Numbered from the stretch's first letter, positions 1-7,345 are shown. The stretch: DNA of 14,599 bases from JAIBJP01 sp035639875 (GCA_035639875.1 DASQXE010000118.1:1-14599); one strand, 5' to 3'. Translations and numbers: made by a program. Notes: a model not told the origin generated them from the letters alone.

Positions 1-283
1 CGCGTCGGACGGCATCCGCCGAGCCGAGGGGCTCGGGCTGGCGAACCGTGCGGACGGCCAGGCGGAACGCGGATCCATCACCGACCAGGTCCTCCACTTG
101 TCCGGCCAGATGGCCGGTGACGATGGTGACCTCGGCGAAGCCGGCTGCGGGCAGCTCGCGGAGCAGCGTCGCCAGGACGGGACGGCCGTCGATGGGGAGA
201 GTGGATTTCGCCCAGAGCTCGGTGAGAGGACGAAGGCGGGTCCCTTCGCCCGCGGCCATGACAACGGCCCGCAGATCGTTCAA
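1..283 (-). CDS. Nucleotidyltransferase (sugar-nucleotide pyrophosphorylase family), 5' part only
   Basis: Only the N-terminal 94 residues are present; the gene runs off the left edge of the window. Seen: a Rossmann-type first strand followed by the nucleotide-binding signature VMAAGEGTRLRPLT (about residues 8-21), then AKSTLPIDGRPVL, where family members usually read KPxLPV. This is the start of the NTP_transferase fold found in glucose-1-phosphate thymidylyl/uridylyltransferases, mannose-1-phosphate guanylyltransferases and the GlmU N-domain. Substrate cannot be told from this fragment. I place the start at TTG 283 because the signature strand needs the residues before the in-frame ATG at 259. 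The TTG also overlaps the preceding stop as TTGA, suggesting translational coupling to the transglutaminase gene. No clear Shine-Dalgarno is seen. The catalytic lysine position is kept, but the proline after it is serine here. Confidence 0.82.
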   Translation of the reverse strand, partial: MNDLRAVVMAAGEGTRLRPLTELWAKSTLPIDGRPVLATLLRELPAAGFAEVTIVTGHLAGQVEDLVGDGSAFRLAVRTVRQPEPLGSADAVRR

Positions 284-2742
284 ATGGTCAGCGAACGGAG
301 GCTGACGGCGCCGCGGAACCGGTTGAGCGTGCCGAGCTGGTGGCGGAGGTCACGGCGCAGGCGCCGCAGCTCGCGGCGGGCATGCTCGGCCGCCTCCCCC
401 GCCCCCCGCGGCGGCCCGAACCGTGCGACTCCGACGGCACGTACGAAGGAACCCGCGTCCACGGCGTAATAGCGATCGAGCGCCTGCGCCACCTCGGACA
501 GCGTGGCGCTCGGCGAGAGCTCGTAGCCCTGGTCGGCGAGGAAGCCGACGACGTCGCGGCGGCAGGCTGCTGCGAGAGAGCGCGGGTCGCGGCCAGCAAG
601 GCGGAAGGCCCGCCGAGCGGCCTTCAACCCCATCACGACCGCGACCGCTGCGGCCAGGACGAGGAAGGCGAGCGCGACGATGCTCGGGCCCTTGTCGCGA
701 ACGACCGTCCCCGCTCCGTTTCCACCCCGACGGCTCGCGGCTCCGAACGCGCTCTCTTGGTTCGGGCGGTTCTGCTCGGCGCGCCGCAGGTCGCTGATCG
801 TCGAGTTCGTCCCGAAGTACTGCTGGAGCTTCGGATCGGCGAAGGCGCGAGCGTCGAGCGCCTGCGAGGCCGAGGAGTACGGAGCGTCGAGACCGCCTCG
901 GCTCGGCGTGGGATCGAACGGCATCCAGCCCCAGCCCGGGAAGTAGACCTCCACCCAGTCGTGCGCCTCGTGGTCGGTGACCTTCCACTCGTGCTTGTCC
1001 GCGTCGTAGCTGCCACTCGTGAAGCCGGCGGCGACACGCGCCGGGATGCCGAGGTAGCGAAGCATGAGCGCCATCGCGCCCGCGAAGTGCTGGCAGTAGC
1101 CGCGCTTCGTGCGCGTGACGAACGCAACCAGCGCCGGCTCGTTCAGCTCGGGGCCGGGCGGCTGCTCGTCGTACTTGAAGCCGCCCGACTTGCGAAACCA
1201 CGCCTCGAGGGTCAGCGCGGCCGTATACGGCGTAGGCGCATCTCCCACAACCTGGCGGGCGACGTCGTAGAGCGGCCGGTTGGCCTGTTCGAGCGTGTCA
1301 TCCTCGTAGGTGGCGTTGAAGAACACGTGCATGAGGTCGTCCCGGTTCGGCGTCCCGAACGGCGGCACGCGACCGCTCCCCTGGATCGTCTCCAGGTAGC
1401 GCAGCACCGACTCCGGATAGTTGGTGCCCGCGCGGATGAGCTGCGGAGGCCGGACGCGCGGGACCCAGCTCCAGACGGTGTAGCGCTGGTCGCGGTGCAC
1501 CGCATCCGGGAGGACGACGATGTCGCCGTGCTCGCTCTGGGTCGTTGCGCCCGAGGGCGCCTGCCAGCGCACGGGTTGCGCCGACCCAGTGAGGTGGATA
1601 TCGCGCAGGGCCTCCACCGTCACGTCCTGGCGGACTAGATCCTTCTGCTGATAGGCCCTCGGGGGCAGTCCGGTCGCCTCGATGTCGCTCTGCCGGCTCT
1701 CGATGCCAAGCTCCAGGTTCTCCTGCCAGCCGCTCCCCGTGTAGTCGTCAAGCGTCGTCGCGCGCCAGTAGAGCGAGCGCTGCGGCCCCGTCACGCGGAT
1801 TCGCAGGACGGTCGTCTTCTTCTTCGGGAAGTGGATCCCGCCGTAATGCGAGTTCCACACGTAGCGCACGCCGACCGGGTTGTCGGGCCGGTTGTAGGGA
1901 TCCCAGCGCTGCCAGGTGAGGAAGGCGCCTTTGGCCACCGCATCGGATGTCGACGCCGCGCCGGCGACGGCCACGAGCACGAGCGCGACGGCGAACGCCT
2001 GAGGAAGCGCACGGGCGGGGCGCGCTCCGGCGCGGAAGAGGTACAGCAAGGCGAGAATCCCTGTGAGCGCGAGGATGCCGACGCTGATCGGCCGTCCGGA
2101 CGGGACGAGCGTGGTCGGCCACCCGACCGCGAAGACGAGGGCCACGGCCGCGCCCACCGGCCGACCCGCGGCGATGAGGATCCCGATAACCGCGCAGAAG
2201 GCGCAGATCGCCACGAGCACGACGTCGTGCATGAGGGGGAAGTTGTCCGGACGAAACGGAAGCTCCGTGTCGTAGAAGGTCAGAAAACCGTCACGGAACG
2301 AGCCGAGGACGGGCCCGAAGAAGTCGTGTTCGGCCCCCGGCCGGGCATCCGTGACGGGCACGTCGAACGCGTACGAGGCGGCGGCGAGGAGGCTTGCCGC
2401 GCCGACGCCGACGGCCAGCCAGCGGGCCCCGACCGCAACCGCCACGGTCGGGAGGAGCGCGAGCGCGACCATGACCACGACCCCCCCGAGCGGCGCCTCC
2501 CCGCTTTCCAGACGAAGCCAGGCGGCCCCTACGAGCAGCGAGGCGAGGACGTATAGGAGACCGGCGCGCACCGGGAGGAGCCAGTCCGCCTCCTTCGGCC
2601 GCGGGTGCGGGGGTCCGAAGAACTCCGTGAGGCCTTGCACCCACGCGAAGTAGGACTCGTCTTCCCGCGGCTCCGGCCGCTTCTCGCCCTGCTCGCCGTC
2701 GCCGAGCCTCGGCCAGCCGGCCCGTGCGTAGTCCCTAGCCAA
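280..2742 (-). CDS. TgpA-like transmembrane transglutaminase-like protein
   Basis: An 820-residue membrane protein. About six or seven hydrophobic segments occupy residues 53-264. A long, probably extracytoplasmic region follows, with a transglutaminase-like core at about 500-612, one more membrane segment at about 686-705, and a basic cytoplasmic tail resembling DUF4129 (about 725-775). The papain-like triad is visible: Cys550 in KRGYCQHFAGAMALM, His594 in EAHDWVEVYFPGWGW and Asp610 in PFDPTP. This is the architecture of the TgpA/DUF3488-transglutaminase family. Its physiological substrate is not established; an envelope or peptidoglycan-linked role is usually suggested. The start is TTG at 2742, overlapping the end of the DUF58 gene by 8 bases, with a GGGGG-type ribosome site just upstream. 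MoxR, DUF58 and this family commonly occur together, which supports the call. An active enzyme is likely because the triad is intact. Confidence 0.88.
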   Translation of the reverse strand: MARDYARAGWPRLGDGEQGEKRPEPREDESYFAWVQGLTEFFGPPHPRPKEADWLLPVRAGLLYVLASLLVGAAWLRLESGEAPLGGVVVMVALALLPTVAVAVGARWLAVGVGAASLLAAASYAFDVPVTDARPGAEHDFFGPVLGSFRDGFLTFYDTELPFRPDNFPLMHDVVLVAICAFCAVIGILIAAGRPVGAAVALVFAVGWPTTLVPSGRPISVGILALTGILALLYLFRAGARPARALPQAFAVALVLVAVAGAASTSDAVAKGAFLTWQRWDPYNRPDNPVGVRYVWNSHYGGIHFPKKKTTVLRIRVTGPQRSLYWRATTLDDYTGSGWQENLELGIESRQSDIEATGLPPRAYQQKDLVRQDVTVEALRDIHLTGSAQPVRWQAPSGATTQSEHGDIVVLPDAVHRDQRYTVWSWVPRVRPPQLIRAGTNYPESVLRYLETIQGSGRVPPFGTPNRDDLMHVFFNATYEDDTLEQANRPLYDVARQVVGDAPTPYTAALTLEAWFRKSGGFKYDEQPPGPELNEPALVAFVTRTKRGYCQHFAGAMALMLRYLGIPARVAAGFTSGSYDADKHEWKVTDHEAHDWVEVYFPGWGWMPFDPTPSRGGLDAPYSSASQALDARAFADPKLQQYFGTNSTISDLRRAEQNRPNQESAFGAASRRGGNGAGTVVRDKGPSIVALAFLVLAAAVAVVMGLKAARRAFRLAGRDPRSLAAACRRDVVGFLADQGYELSPSATLSEVAQALDRYYAVDAGSFVRAVGVARFGPPRGAGEAAEHARRELRRLRRDLRHQLGTLNRFRGAVSLRSLTI

Positions 2743-3961
2743 CCGCTACCCCCAGCTGCTGCGGGCCGAGCCTGCTCTGCAGGTCGTCGCCCCGCCGGAG
2801 GATGGCGACGGGAACGCCTCCGCGCTCCAGCCTGAGAATCTGGGCGCCGACCGCCGGATCGAGCTGCGTGAGCGGGTCGGCCGCGAAGCTCGTGGGCTCG
2901 ACGTAGACGAGCGTCGCCGCATGGCGGTTCAGCATTCGATGGAGGAGCCGCTCTGCGAGGCGCGGCGTCAGGTTCGCGGTGACGACGGTGAGCTCGAGCG
3001 CCCGCCCCGCCGGCCCAGACTCATCCGTCAGCATCCCGACCACGGGCATCGGCCCGTCCGGCTCGACAGCGGCCAGGAGCTCGAGCGCGCGCAACCAGTC
3101 TCCGTCGAATGAATGAACTCGCTGGTACGGGCGAGAGGCGGAGTTGATGAGGAGCGCGGCGCGTCGTCCCTTCGCTGCGTGTGCCTTCAGGATCGATCCC
3201 GCAGCGCGGACCTGGAGCTCGAAGGTCGAATCCGGCGCCGTGCCGAAGACCGCGCCTGCCTCGGCGTCGAGCAGGACGGCGGTCTCGTCGCGAGGAGCGT
3301 CCTCGAGCTCCTTCACCATCAGATGCCCACGTTTGGCAGTCGAGGGCCAATGCACGCGGCGCAGCGACTCACCCTGCTGGTAGTCGCGCACGGAGTGGAG
3401 ATCGAACCCGGTCGGCCGCCGCAAGAGTAGGCGGCGGCCTTCGAGGGCGTGCGCGCCCGACTCCGAGAAGAGACCGTCGAGATCCACGAGCCGGGGATAG
3501 ACGAGCAGCGACTCGCCGGCCGGAAGCGCGATCTCCGTGCGCTCGAGGGCGAACGGGTCCTCCAGCACCGCCGTGACCGCCTCGATCGGATAGCGACCCC
3601 GTGGGACGGCGTCGAGCAGGTAGGTCCCGCGCAGCCGTCCGCGCCTGTTGACGAGGACGGTCTCGCGTTCGCCCAGGCGTGCGATCCGTTCGCGCACGAC
3701 GAGCGCGCCGGACGGCATCCAGCCGTCGACGTCCATCTCCAGACGGACGGAGATGTCGTCGCCCGAGTAGTGCTCGCCGTCGGCGAGGATCCGGCTCAGG
3801 CTCATGGGCTTCGCGAGGAAGCGCACCCAGAGAGCCGCCGCCGCAACCGCGAGAACAAGACCGAGCGCGATCGGATAGAGGACCAGGGAGCCGAAGCCCC
3901 ACGCAGCCAGGTACACGCCGCCGCCGAACGCGAGGATCCAGCGGCCGCGGTCGGTCAACAC
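2735..3961 (-). CDS. DUF58 domain membrane protein
   Basis: A 408-residue protein beginning MLTDRGRW. Two membrane segments (about 9-24 and 26-48) are followed by a soluble region. The DUF58 signature lies at about residues 182-218: RPTGFDLHSVRDYQQGESLRR, then VHWPSTAKRGHLMVKELE. DUF58 proteins are partners of MoxR-type ATPases; the C-terminal half often resembles a von Willebrand A fold. Their function is largely unknown, with proposed roles in envelope assembly or protein maturation. An ATG at 4027 would lengthen the protein by 22 residues, but these arginine/serine-rich residues overlap the end of the MoxR gene and look like out-of-frame sequence. I prefer GTG 3961, which has AGGGG ten bases upstream (TTG 3958 is also possible). 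The stop overlaps the start of the transglutaminase gene, so the two are probably translated together. Confidence 0.87.
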   Translation of the reverse strand: MLTDRGRWILAFGGGVYLAAWGFGSLVLYPIALGLVLAVAAAALWVRFLAKPMSLSRILADGEHYSGDDISVRLEMDVDGWMPSGALVVRERIARLGERETVLVNRRGRLRGTYLLDAVPRGRYPIEAVTAVLEDPFALERTEIALPAGESLLVYPRLVDLDGLFSESGAHALEGRRLLLRRPTGFDLHSVRDYQQGESLRRVHWPSTAKRGHLMVKELEDAPRDETAVLLDAEAGAVFGTAPDSTFELQVRAAGSILKAHAAKGRRAALLINSASRPYQRVHSFDGDWLRALELLAAVEPDGPMPVVGMLTDESGPAGRALELTVVTANLTPRLAERLLHRMLNRHAATLVYVEPTSFAADPLTQLDPAVGAQILRLERGGVPVAILRRGDDLQSRLGPQQLGVAVG

Positions 3962-3974
3962 CTGTGCGCGACCC

Positions 3975-4949
3975 CTAGACGGGGACCGGCGTCCGCTCGA
4001 GCACGCTCCGGACGAGATCCTCCGCATCGAGCCCCGAGGAGCGCGCCTCGGGCGCGAGGATCAGGCGATGGGCCAGAACGGTCGGCGCGATGGCCTTCAC
4101 GTCCTCCGGCTGGACGAAGTCGCGGCCGGAGACGAGGGCGCGCGCCTTGGCAACGCGCAGGAGCGCGATTCCTGCTCGCGGGCTGCCGCCCAGGTAGAGG
4201 CGGCTGTCAGAGCGTGTCTGCCGCAGGAGCGCGACGATGTAGCGGTTCAGGCTCTCCTCGACGAAGACGCGGCGAGCGTCCTCGATGGCACCGAGCACCT
4301 CCTGTGCCGACGCGACCGGCTCGAGGTGCTCGAGCGGTGTATCCATCGTCTGCTCGGAGAGCATCTTCGCCTCGTCCGCGAGCGGCGGATAGCCGATCGC
4401 GATCCGCATGGTGAAGCGGTCGAGTTCGGCCTCCGGAAGCGGGTACGTCCCCTCGTATTCGATCGGGTTCTGCGTCGCCATGACCATGAACGGCGGCGGC
4501 AGCTGGTAGGAGACGCCGTCCACGGTCACCTGGCGCTCCTGCATGCACTCGAGGAGAGCCGACTGCGTCTTAGGCGAGGCGCGGTTGATCTCGTCGACGA
4601 GCAGGATGTTGGCGAAGACGGGGCCGGGACGGAACTCGAACTCGTTCGACCGTTGGTTGAAGACGTTGACGCCCGTGACGTCCGAGGGAAGCAGGTCCGG
4701 GGTGAACTGAAGGCGGGAGAAGGCGCAATCGATGGAGCGGGCGAGCGCCTTGGCGAGGCTGGTCTTCCCGACCCCCGGGAAGTCCTCGATGATCAGATGG
4801 CCTTCGCCGAGGAGGCAGAGGAACGAGAACTGGAGCGTCTCCTCGGGGGCGTGGATGACGCGTCGCAGATTCTCGAGGACCCGCTCCGCGAGCGCCGCCG
4901 TCCTGGTCGCCTCGAGTCGTGCCTCTGCTCCGACCGCCTGCTCTTCCAT
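3975..4949 (-). CDS. MoxR-type AAA+ ATPase
   Basis: A 324-residue cytoplasmic AAA+ ATPase of the MoxR/RavA clade. Walker A is EDFPGVGKTS (Lys62, Thr63), Walker B is ILLVDEINRA (Asp119, Glu120), and sensor 1 is MATQNPIEYEGTYPLPEAE (Asn161). A GGSPRAGIALL stretch near the C-terminus fits the sensor 2 arginine region. Family members act as chaperone-like ATPases that mature or insert partner proteins, often encoded next door as VWA or DUF58 proteins; here the DUF58 gene follows 13 bases later. The start is ATG 4949, which shares one base with the coaBC stop (TGATG) and has GGAGGGG six bases upstream. An in-frame start at 5000 would add 17 residues lying over coaBC and is rejected. No key residue is missing. 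Confidence 0.93.
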   Translation of the reverse strand: MEEQAVGAEARLEATRTAALAERVLENLRRVIHAPEETLQFSFLCLLGEGHLIIEDFPGVGKTSLAKALARSIDCAFSRLQFTPDLLPSDVTGVNVFNQRSNEFEFRPGPVFANILLVDEINRASPKTQSALLECMQERQVTVDGVSYQLPPPFMVMATQNPIEYEGTYPLPEAELDRFTMRIAIGYPPLADEAKMLSEQTMDTPLEHLEPVASAQEVLGAIEDARRVFVEESLNRYIVALLRQTRSDSRLYLGGSPRAGIALLRVAKARALVSGRDFVQPEDVKAIAPTVLAHRLILAPEARSSGLDAEDLVRSVLERTPVPV

Positions 4950-6106
4950 CACGCCCCTCCCAGTAAGGCCTCGACTTCGTCGAGGATAACCACAGCGCAA
5001 TCCTCCTTGCTACGCCTCCCGATCTTGCGCTCGCCGCGCTCCGAGACGAGGACGAGCTCGTTGTCCTCGGCCTCGAATCCGATCCCGGACTGAGATACGT
5101 CGTTGAAGACGAAGAGGTTCCCTCGTTTGTCGGCGAGCTTCTCGCGGGCGCGCTCGAGCCCGCGCTCGCCCACGTCTGCGGCGAAGCCGACCAACACTTG
5201 GCCGTTCCTTCGCTTGTTCCCGAGCTCGATGAGGACGTCGTCCGTCGACTCGAGCGTCAGCGTCCACACGTCTTTGTCTTTCGGGCGCTTCCCCGTCTGC
5301 GGATTGCTCGGCCGATAGTCGGCGACCGCGGCGGCCATGAGGATGACGTCGGCGCTCGCGCGCTCCAGCATCTCCCGCCGCATGTCGGCAGCGGTCGGTG
5401 CCGGCACCACCTCGATTCCCGCCGGTGGGGGCGCCGTGCCGTTCGCGTAGACGAGCGTGACATCCGCGCCGCGCCGCCTCGCCTCCGCTGCGAGAGCGAC
5501 GCCCATGCGGCCCGACGAGCGGTTCCCGATGAAGCGGACGAGGTCGATCGGCTCGCGAGTTCCGCCTGCCGAGACGACGACGCTTTTCCCGGCGAGCGAG
5601 GAGCTTTCACCGAGGAGCTCTTGGCAGCGGGCGAAGATCGCCTCCGGCTCCGTCATTCGCCCGGGGCCGTGCTCGCCCTCGGCGAGCTCGCCTTCCTCGG
5701 GGCCGATTAGCTCCACCGACCTTTCGACGAGGCGCGCGACGTTCTCCCTCGTCGCCGGGTGCTCCCACATGCGGACGTTCATGGCCGGCGCGACGAGAAT
5801 CGGGCCGCGAAACGCGAGCACGGCCTGCGTGAGCACGTTGTCGGCCAGCCCGTTGGCCATCTTTGCGAGTGTGTTCGCCGAGAGAGGCGCGATGACGAGG
5901 AGATCCGCCTCGGTTAGGTGCGGATACAGATCTCGCGGAGCTTCGCGGCGGGCCAGCGCCTCGAAAGTGTGCGCCGTGACGAAGCGCTCGGCGTCGGGCG
6001 TCAGGATCGGCGTGACCTCGTGGCCGGCCTTGACGAGCAGGCGTATGAGCTCGCAGGCCTTGTAGGCCGCGATGCCGCCCGTGACGCCGACGAGAACGCG
6101 AGCCAT
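4949..6106 (-). CDS. coaBC: Bifunctional phosphopantothenoylcysteine synthetase/decarboxylase (CoaBC)
   Basis: A 385-residue fusion enzyme for two steps of coenzyme A synthesis: coupling 4'-phosphopantothenate to cysteine (CoaB) and FMN-dependent decarboxylation to 4'-phosphopantetheine (CoaC). The N-terminal flavoprotein half shows VGVTGGIAAYK, the catalytic His63 (YPHLTEADLLVIAP), SANTLAKMANGLADN and the PAMN motif (107-110). The C-terminal synthetase half shows SAGGTREPIDLVRFIGNRSSG (180-199), AAAVADYRPS (258-267), a lysine-rich KRPKDK loop and FNDVSQSGIGFEAEDNE. In the CoaC flap, where E. coli has a cysteine (ACG..GPGRM), this protein has Glu143 (LAEGEHGPGRM). Length is normal (about 400). 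ATG 6106 is preceded by AAAGGAG with a four-base spacer. The gene follows rpoZ after 27 bases and shares one base with the MoxR start. Confidence 0.96.
   Translation of the reverse strand: MARVLVGVTGGIAAYKACELIRLLVKAGHEVTPILTPDAERFVTAHTFEALARREAPRDLYPHLTEADLLVIAPLSANTLAKMANGLADNVLTQAVLAFRGPILVAPAMNVRMWEHPATRENVARLVERSVELIGPEEGELAEGEHGPGRMTEPEAIFARCQELLGESSSLAGKSVVVSAGGTREPIDLVRFIGNRSSGRMGVALAAEARRRGADVTLVYANGTAPPPAGIEVVPAPTAADMRREMLERASADVILMAAAVADYRPSNPQTGKRPKDKDVWTLTLESTDDVLIELGNKRRNGQVLVGFAADVGERGLERAREKLADKRGNLFVFNDVSQSGIGFEAEDNELVLVSERGERKIGRRSKEDCAVVILDEVEALLGGA
4956..4960 (-). promoter_or_regulatory. Ribosome binding site GGAGG for the MoxR gene
   Basis: GGAGG (continuing as GGAGGGG) lies inside the last codons of coaBC, six bases before ATG 4949. 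It decides the start of the MoxR gene over the longer in-frame option at 5000. Confidence 0.75.
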
Positions 6107-6110
6107 CCGG

Positions 6111-6117
6111 CTCCTTT
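6111..6117 (-). promoter_or_regulatory. Ribosome binding site AAAGGAG for coaBC
   Basis: AAAGGAG sits four bases before the coaBC ATG in the 27-base gap after rpoZ. Short CCGGC and GCCGG arms flank it (about 6129-6133 and 6107-6111), so a weak five-base-pair hairpin could place the site in its loop. Whether this matters is unknown. Confidence 0.6.
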
Positions 6118-6133
6118 CGCCGCTAGGTGCCGG

Positions 6134-6364
6134 CTAGCGGAACGAGGCCTTGATCTTGCTCTCGGAAATCTCCTCGAGCGCCATCGTGAGGTAGTTCTTC
6201 GAGCGCGATTCGACGAGTGGAGGCGGGAAATCGTCGAACGTGCCCTCGCCCAGCTGGTGGTGGTAGTTGTTGATTTGGCGCGCGCGCTTCGCCGCCGCGA
6301 TCACGAGCGCGTAACGTGACTGCTGTACGTTGGCGAGCAGGTCGTCGATGCGTGGATACATCAT
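6134..6364 (-). CDS. rpoZ: RNA polymerase omega subunit
   Basis: A 76-residue protein (75 if the second ATG is used). The omega signature is clear: RYALVIAAAKRARQINNY in the first conserved helix region and KNYLTMALEEISESKI near the C-terminus. Omega binds the beta' subunit and helps assemble RNA polymerase. Length is in the normal range (about 70-110). Two consecutive ATG codons (6364 and 6361) both touch the gmk stop, as ATGA or TGATG. No Shine-Dalgarno is visible upstream, so translation probably depends on ribosomes finishing gmk. The order gmk-rpoZ-coaBC is widely conserved in actinobacteria, which supports the call. Confidence 0.96.
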   Translation of the reverse strand: MMYPRIDDLLANVQQSRYALVIAAAKRARQINNYHHQLGEGTFDDFPPPLVESRSKNYLTMALEEISESKIKASFR

Positions 6365-6945
6365 CTCGGGTTCAGTCTACCTGCGGCGCTTAGCTCCTTT
6401 GTGACGATTTCGTCCAGCTCGTCGACCGCTCGCCCGACGTCGTCGTTGACGACGACGTAGTGGAACTCTCCAGCGAGCTTCTGATGCTCGCGCGCCAGTG
6501 CGAGCCGCTCGTCGATCTCCCCCGCGCTCTCGGTCGCCCGCTCGCGTAGCCGCCGCTCGAGCTCCTCGATCGGGGCCGTCACGAAAATCGTCACACTCCC
6601 TGGGACGAGATCGCGGACGCGGAGAGCGCCGGTCGGCTCGAGCTCGAGGAGGCATGCCTTTCCCTTCTGCGCGATGCGCTCGATCTCGGACAAGAGCGTG
6701 CCTGACCGCTGGTGGACGAAATTCACATATTCGAGGAAGTCGCCCTCGGCGATCCGGCGATCGAATTCCTCGTCGGAGATGAAGTAGTAGTGGACGCCGT
6801 CGATCTCCCCTTCGCGCCGAGGACGCGTCGTGGCGGAAACGGCCAGCTCGAGATCCGAGCGCCTCTCGAGCAGTGCCCTGATGAGCGTGCCCTTGCCCGC
6901 GCCCGACGGGCCGGTGACGACGAAGAGCTTCGCGCCGGCGGTCAG
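6361..6945 (-). CDS. gmk: Guanylate kinase
   Basis: Phosphorylates GMP (and dGMP) to the diphosphate with ATP. Counting from the proposed CTG start it has 194 residues, matching the usual length of about 190-210. Seen: P-loop GPSGAGKGT (12-20), the GMP-binding segment SATTRPRREGEIDGVHYYF (37-55), FLEYVNF (70-76), and a lid region ELERRLRERATES (128-140). The start is uncertain. The only conventional in-frame start upstream of the P-loop is GTG 7023, which would overlap mihF by 82 bases and add 26 arginine/alanine-rich residues unlike the family. CTG 6945 overlaps the mihF stop as CTGA and gives a normal N-terminus. The usual tyrosine of the GNxYGT loop is Ser81 here (HQRSGT). The product is certain; the start is about 60:40 for CTG. 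Confidence 0.93.
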   Translation of the reverse strand: MTAGAKLFVVTGPSGAGKGTLIRALLERRSDLELAVSATTRPRREGEIDGVHYYFISDEEFDRRIAEGDFLEYVNFVHQRSGTLLSEIERIAQKGKACLLELEPTGALRVRDLVPGSVTIFVTAPIEELERRLRERATESAGEIDERLALAREHQKLAGEFHYVVVNDDVGRAVDELDEIVTKELSAAGRLNPR

Positions 6946-7271
6946 CGCCGGAGCAACCCGACCAGCTCGGCGCGCTGCCGGTCGGATAGCCCGCCGACGG
7001 TCTTCGACTGGCTGATCCGGCACTGGTTGAGGAAACGCGCCGCCTTCACGCGCCCGAACTTCGGGACGGCCATGAGCATGTCGAACACCTTGGCGGTTTC
7101 GACGTATGTGGGCGGGTTGCGCAGGATGTCTTCGATCCGCGCTCTGCCGTTCTTGAGATCCTTCTTGAGCTGCGCACGGCGGACGCGAATCTCGTTCGCC
7201 CGCCTCAGAGCGTCCATCCGCTGGTCCAAGGACCGCACGGGTGCTTGGACCTGGGTCTTCGCGCCCTGCAT
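6942..7271 (-). CDS. mihF: Integration host factor, actinobacterial type (MihF)
   Basis: A 109-residue basic DNA-binding protein of the mIHF/sIHF family, unrelated in fold to the HU/IHF of proteobacteria. It has a charged N-terminal helix (MDALRRANEIRVRRAQLKKD, 19-38), a linker, and a helix-two-turn-helix region in which VPKFGRVKAARFLNQCRIS (69-87) matches the family signature. The tail SDRQRAELVGLL also fits. Family members bend or compact DNA and serve as nucleoid proteins. Length matches known members (about 105-107). The reading frame is open 79 codons further upstream, but a promoter ends just before ATG 7271, which supports this start and a leaderless message. The gene is followed by an overlapping gmk, as in many actinobacteria. 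Confidence 0.94.
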   Translation of the reverse strand: MQGAKTQVQAPVRSLDQRMDALRRANEIRVRRAQLKKDLKNGRARIEDILRNPPTYVETAKVFDMLMAVPKFGRVKAARFLNQCRISQSKTVGGLSDRQRAELVGLLRR

Positions 7272-7279
7272 GGCGCGGG

Positions 7280-7307
7280 ATTCTAACAGCGCCCTCTCCC
7301 GCATCAA
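7280..7307 (-). promoter_or_regulatory. mihF: Sigma-70-like promoter for mihF (leaderless)
   Basis: Reading on the minus strand, TTGATG (7307-7302) and TAGAAT (7285-7280) are separated by 16 bases. Each differs from consensus at only two positions or fewer. The expected transcription start is about seven bases after the -10 element, at 7273-7271, which is the mihF ATG itself. An AT-rich stretch (7310-7345) lies just upstream and could act as an UP element. Inferred from sequence only. Confidence 0.65.
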
Positions 7308-7309
7308 GT

Positions 7310-7322
7310 GCGAAATTTTCGC
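7310..7322. promoter_or_regulatory. 13-base perfect palindrome next to the mihF -35 element
   Basis: GCGAAATTTTCGC has six-base arms around one central base. It ends two bases upstream of the proposed -35 hexamer and sits in the only AT-rich stretch of the region. This position suits an operator or an UP element. The loop is too short for a terminator hairpin. The binding factor, if any, is unknown; autoregulation by MihF is a guess. Confidence 0.35.
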
Positions 7323-7345
7323 TGCTATTTGGGTATTTTGCCTAT

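Noticed and set aside
340..1638. 432-codon plus-strand open frame opposite the transglutaminase gene
   Set aside because: Antisense to a gene with an intact catalytic triad and clear domains; its low-complexity Arg/Ala/Gly composition does not look like a real protein.
4068..5093. 341-codon plus-strand open frame opposite the MoxR gene
   Set aside because: Shadow of the MoxR coding frame; glutamate/arginine-rich with no motif.
7310..7322. Palindrome after pyrD as an intrinsic terminator
   Set aside because: The arms are AT-rich with a one-base centre and no following T-run on the minus strand; an operator-like role fits better.
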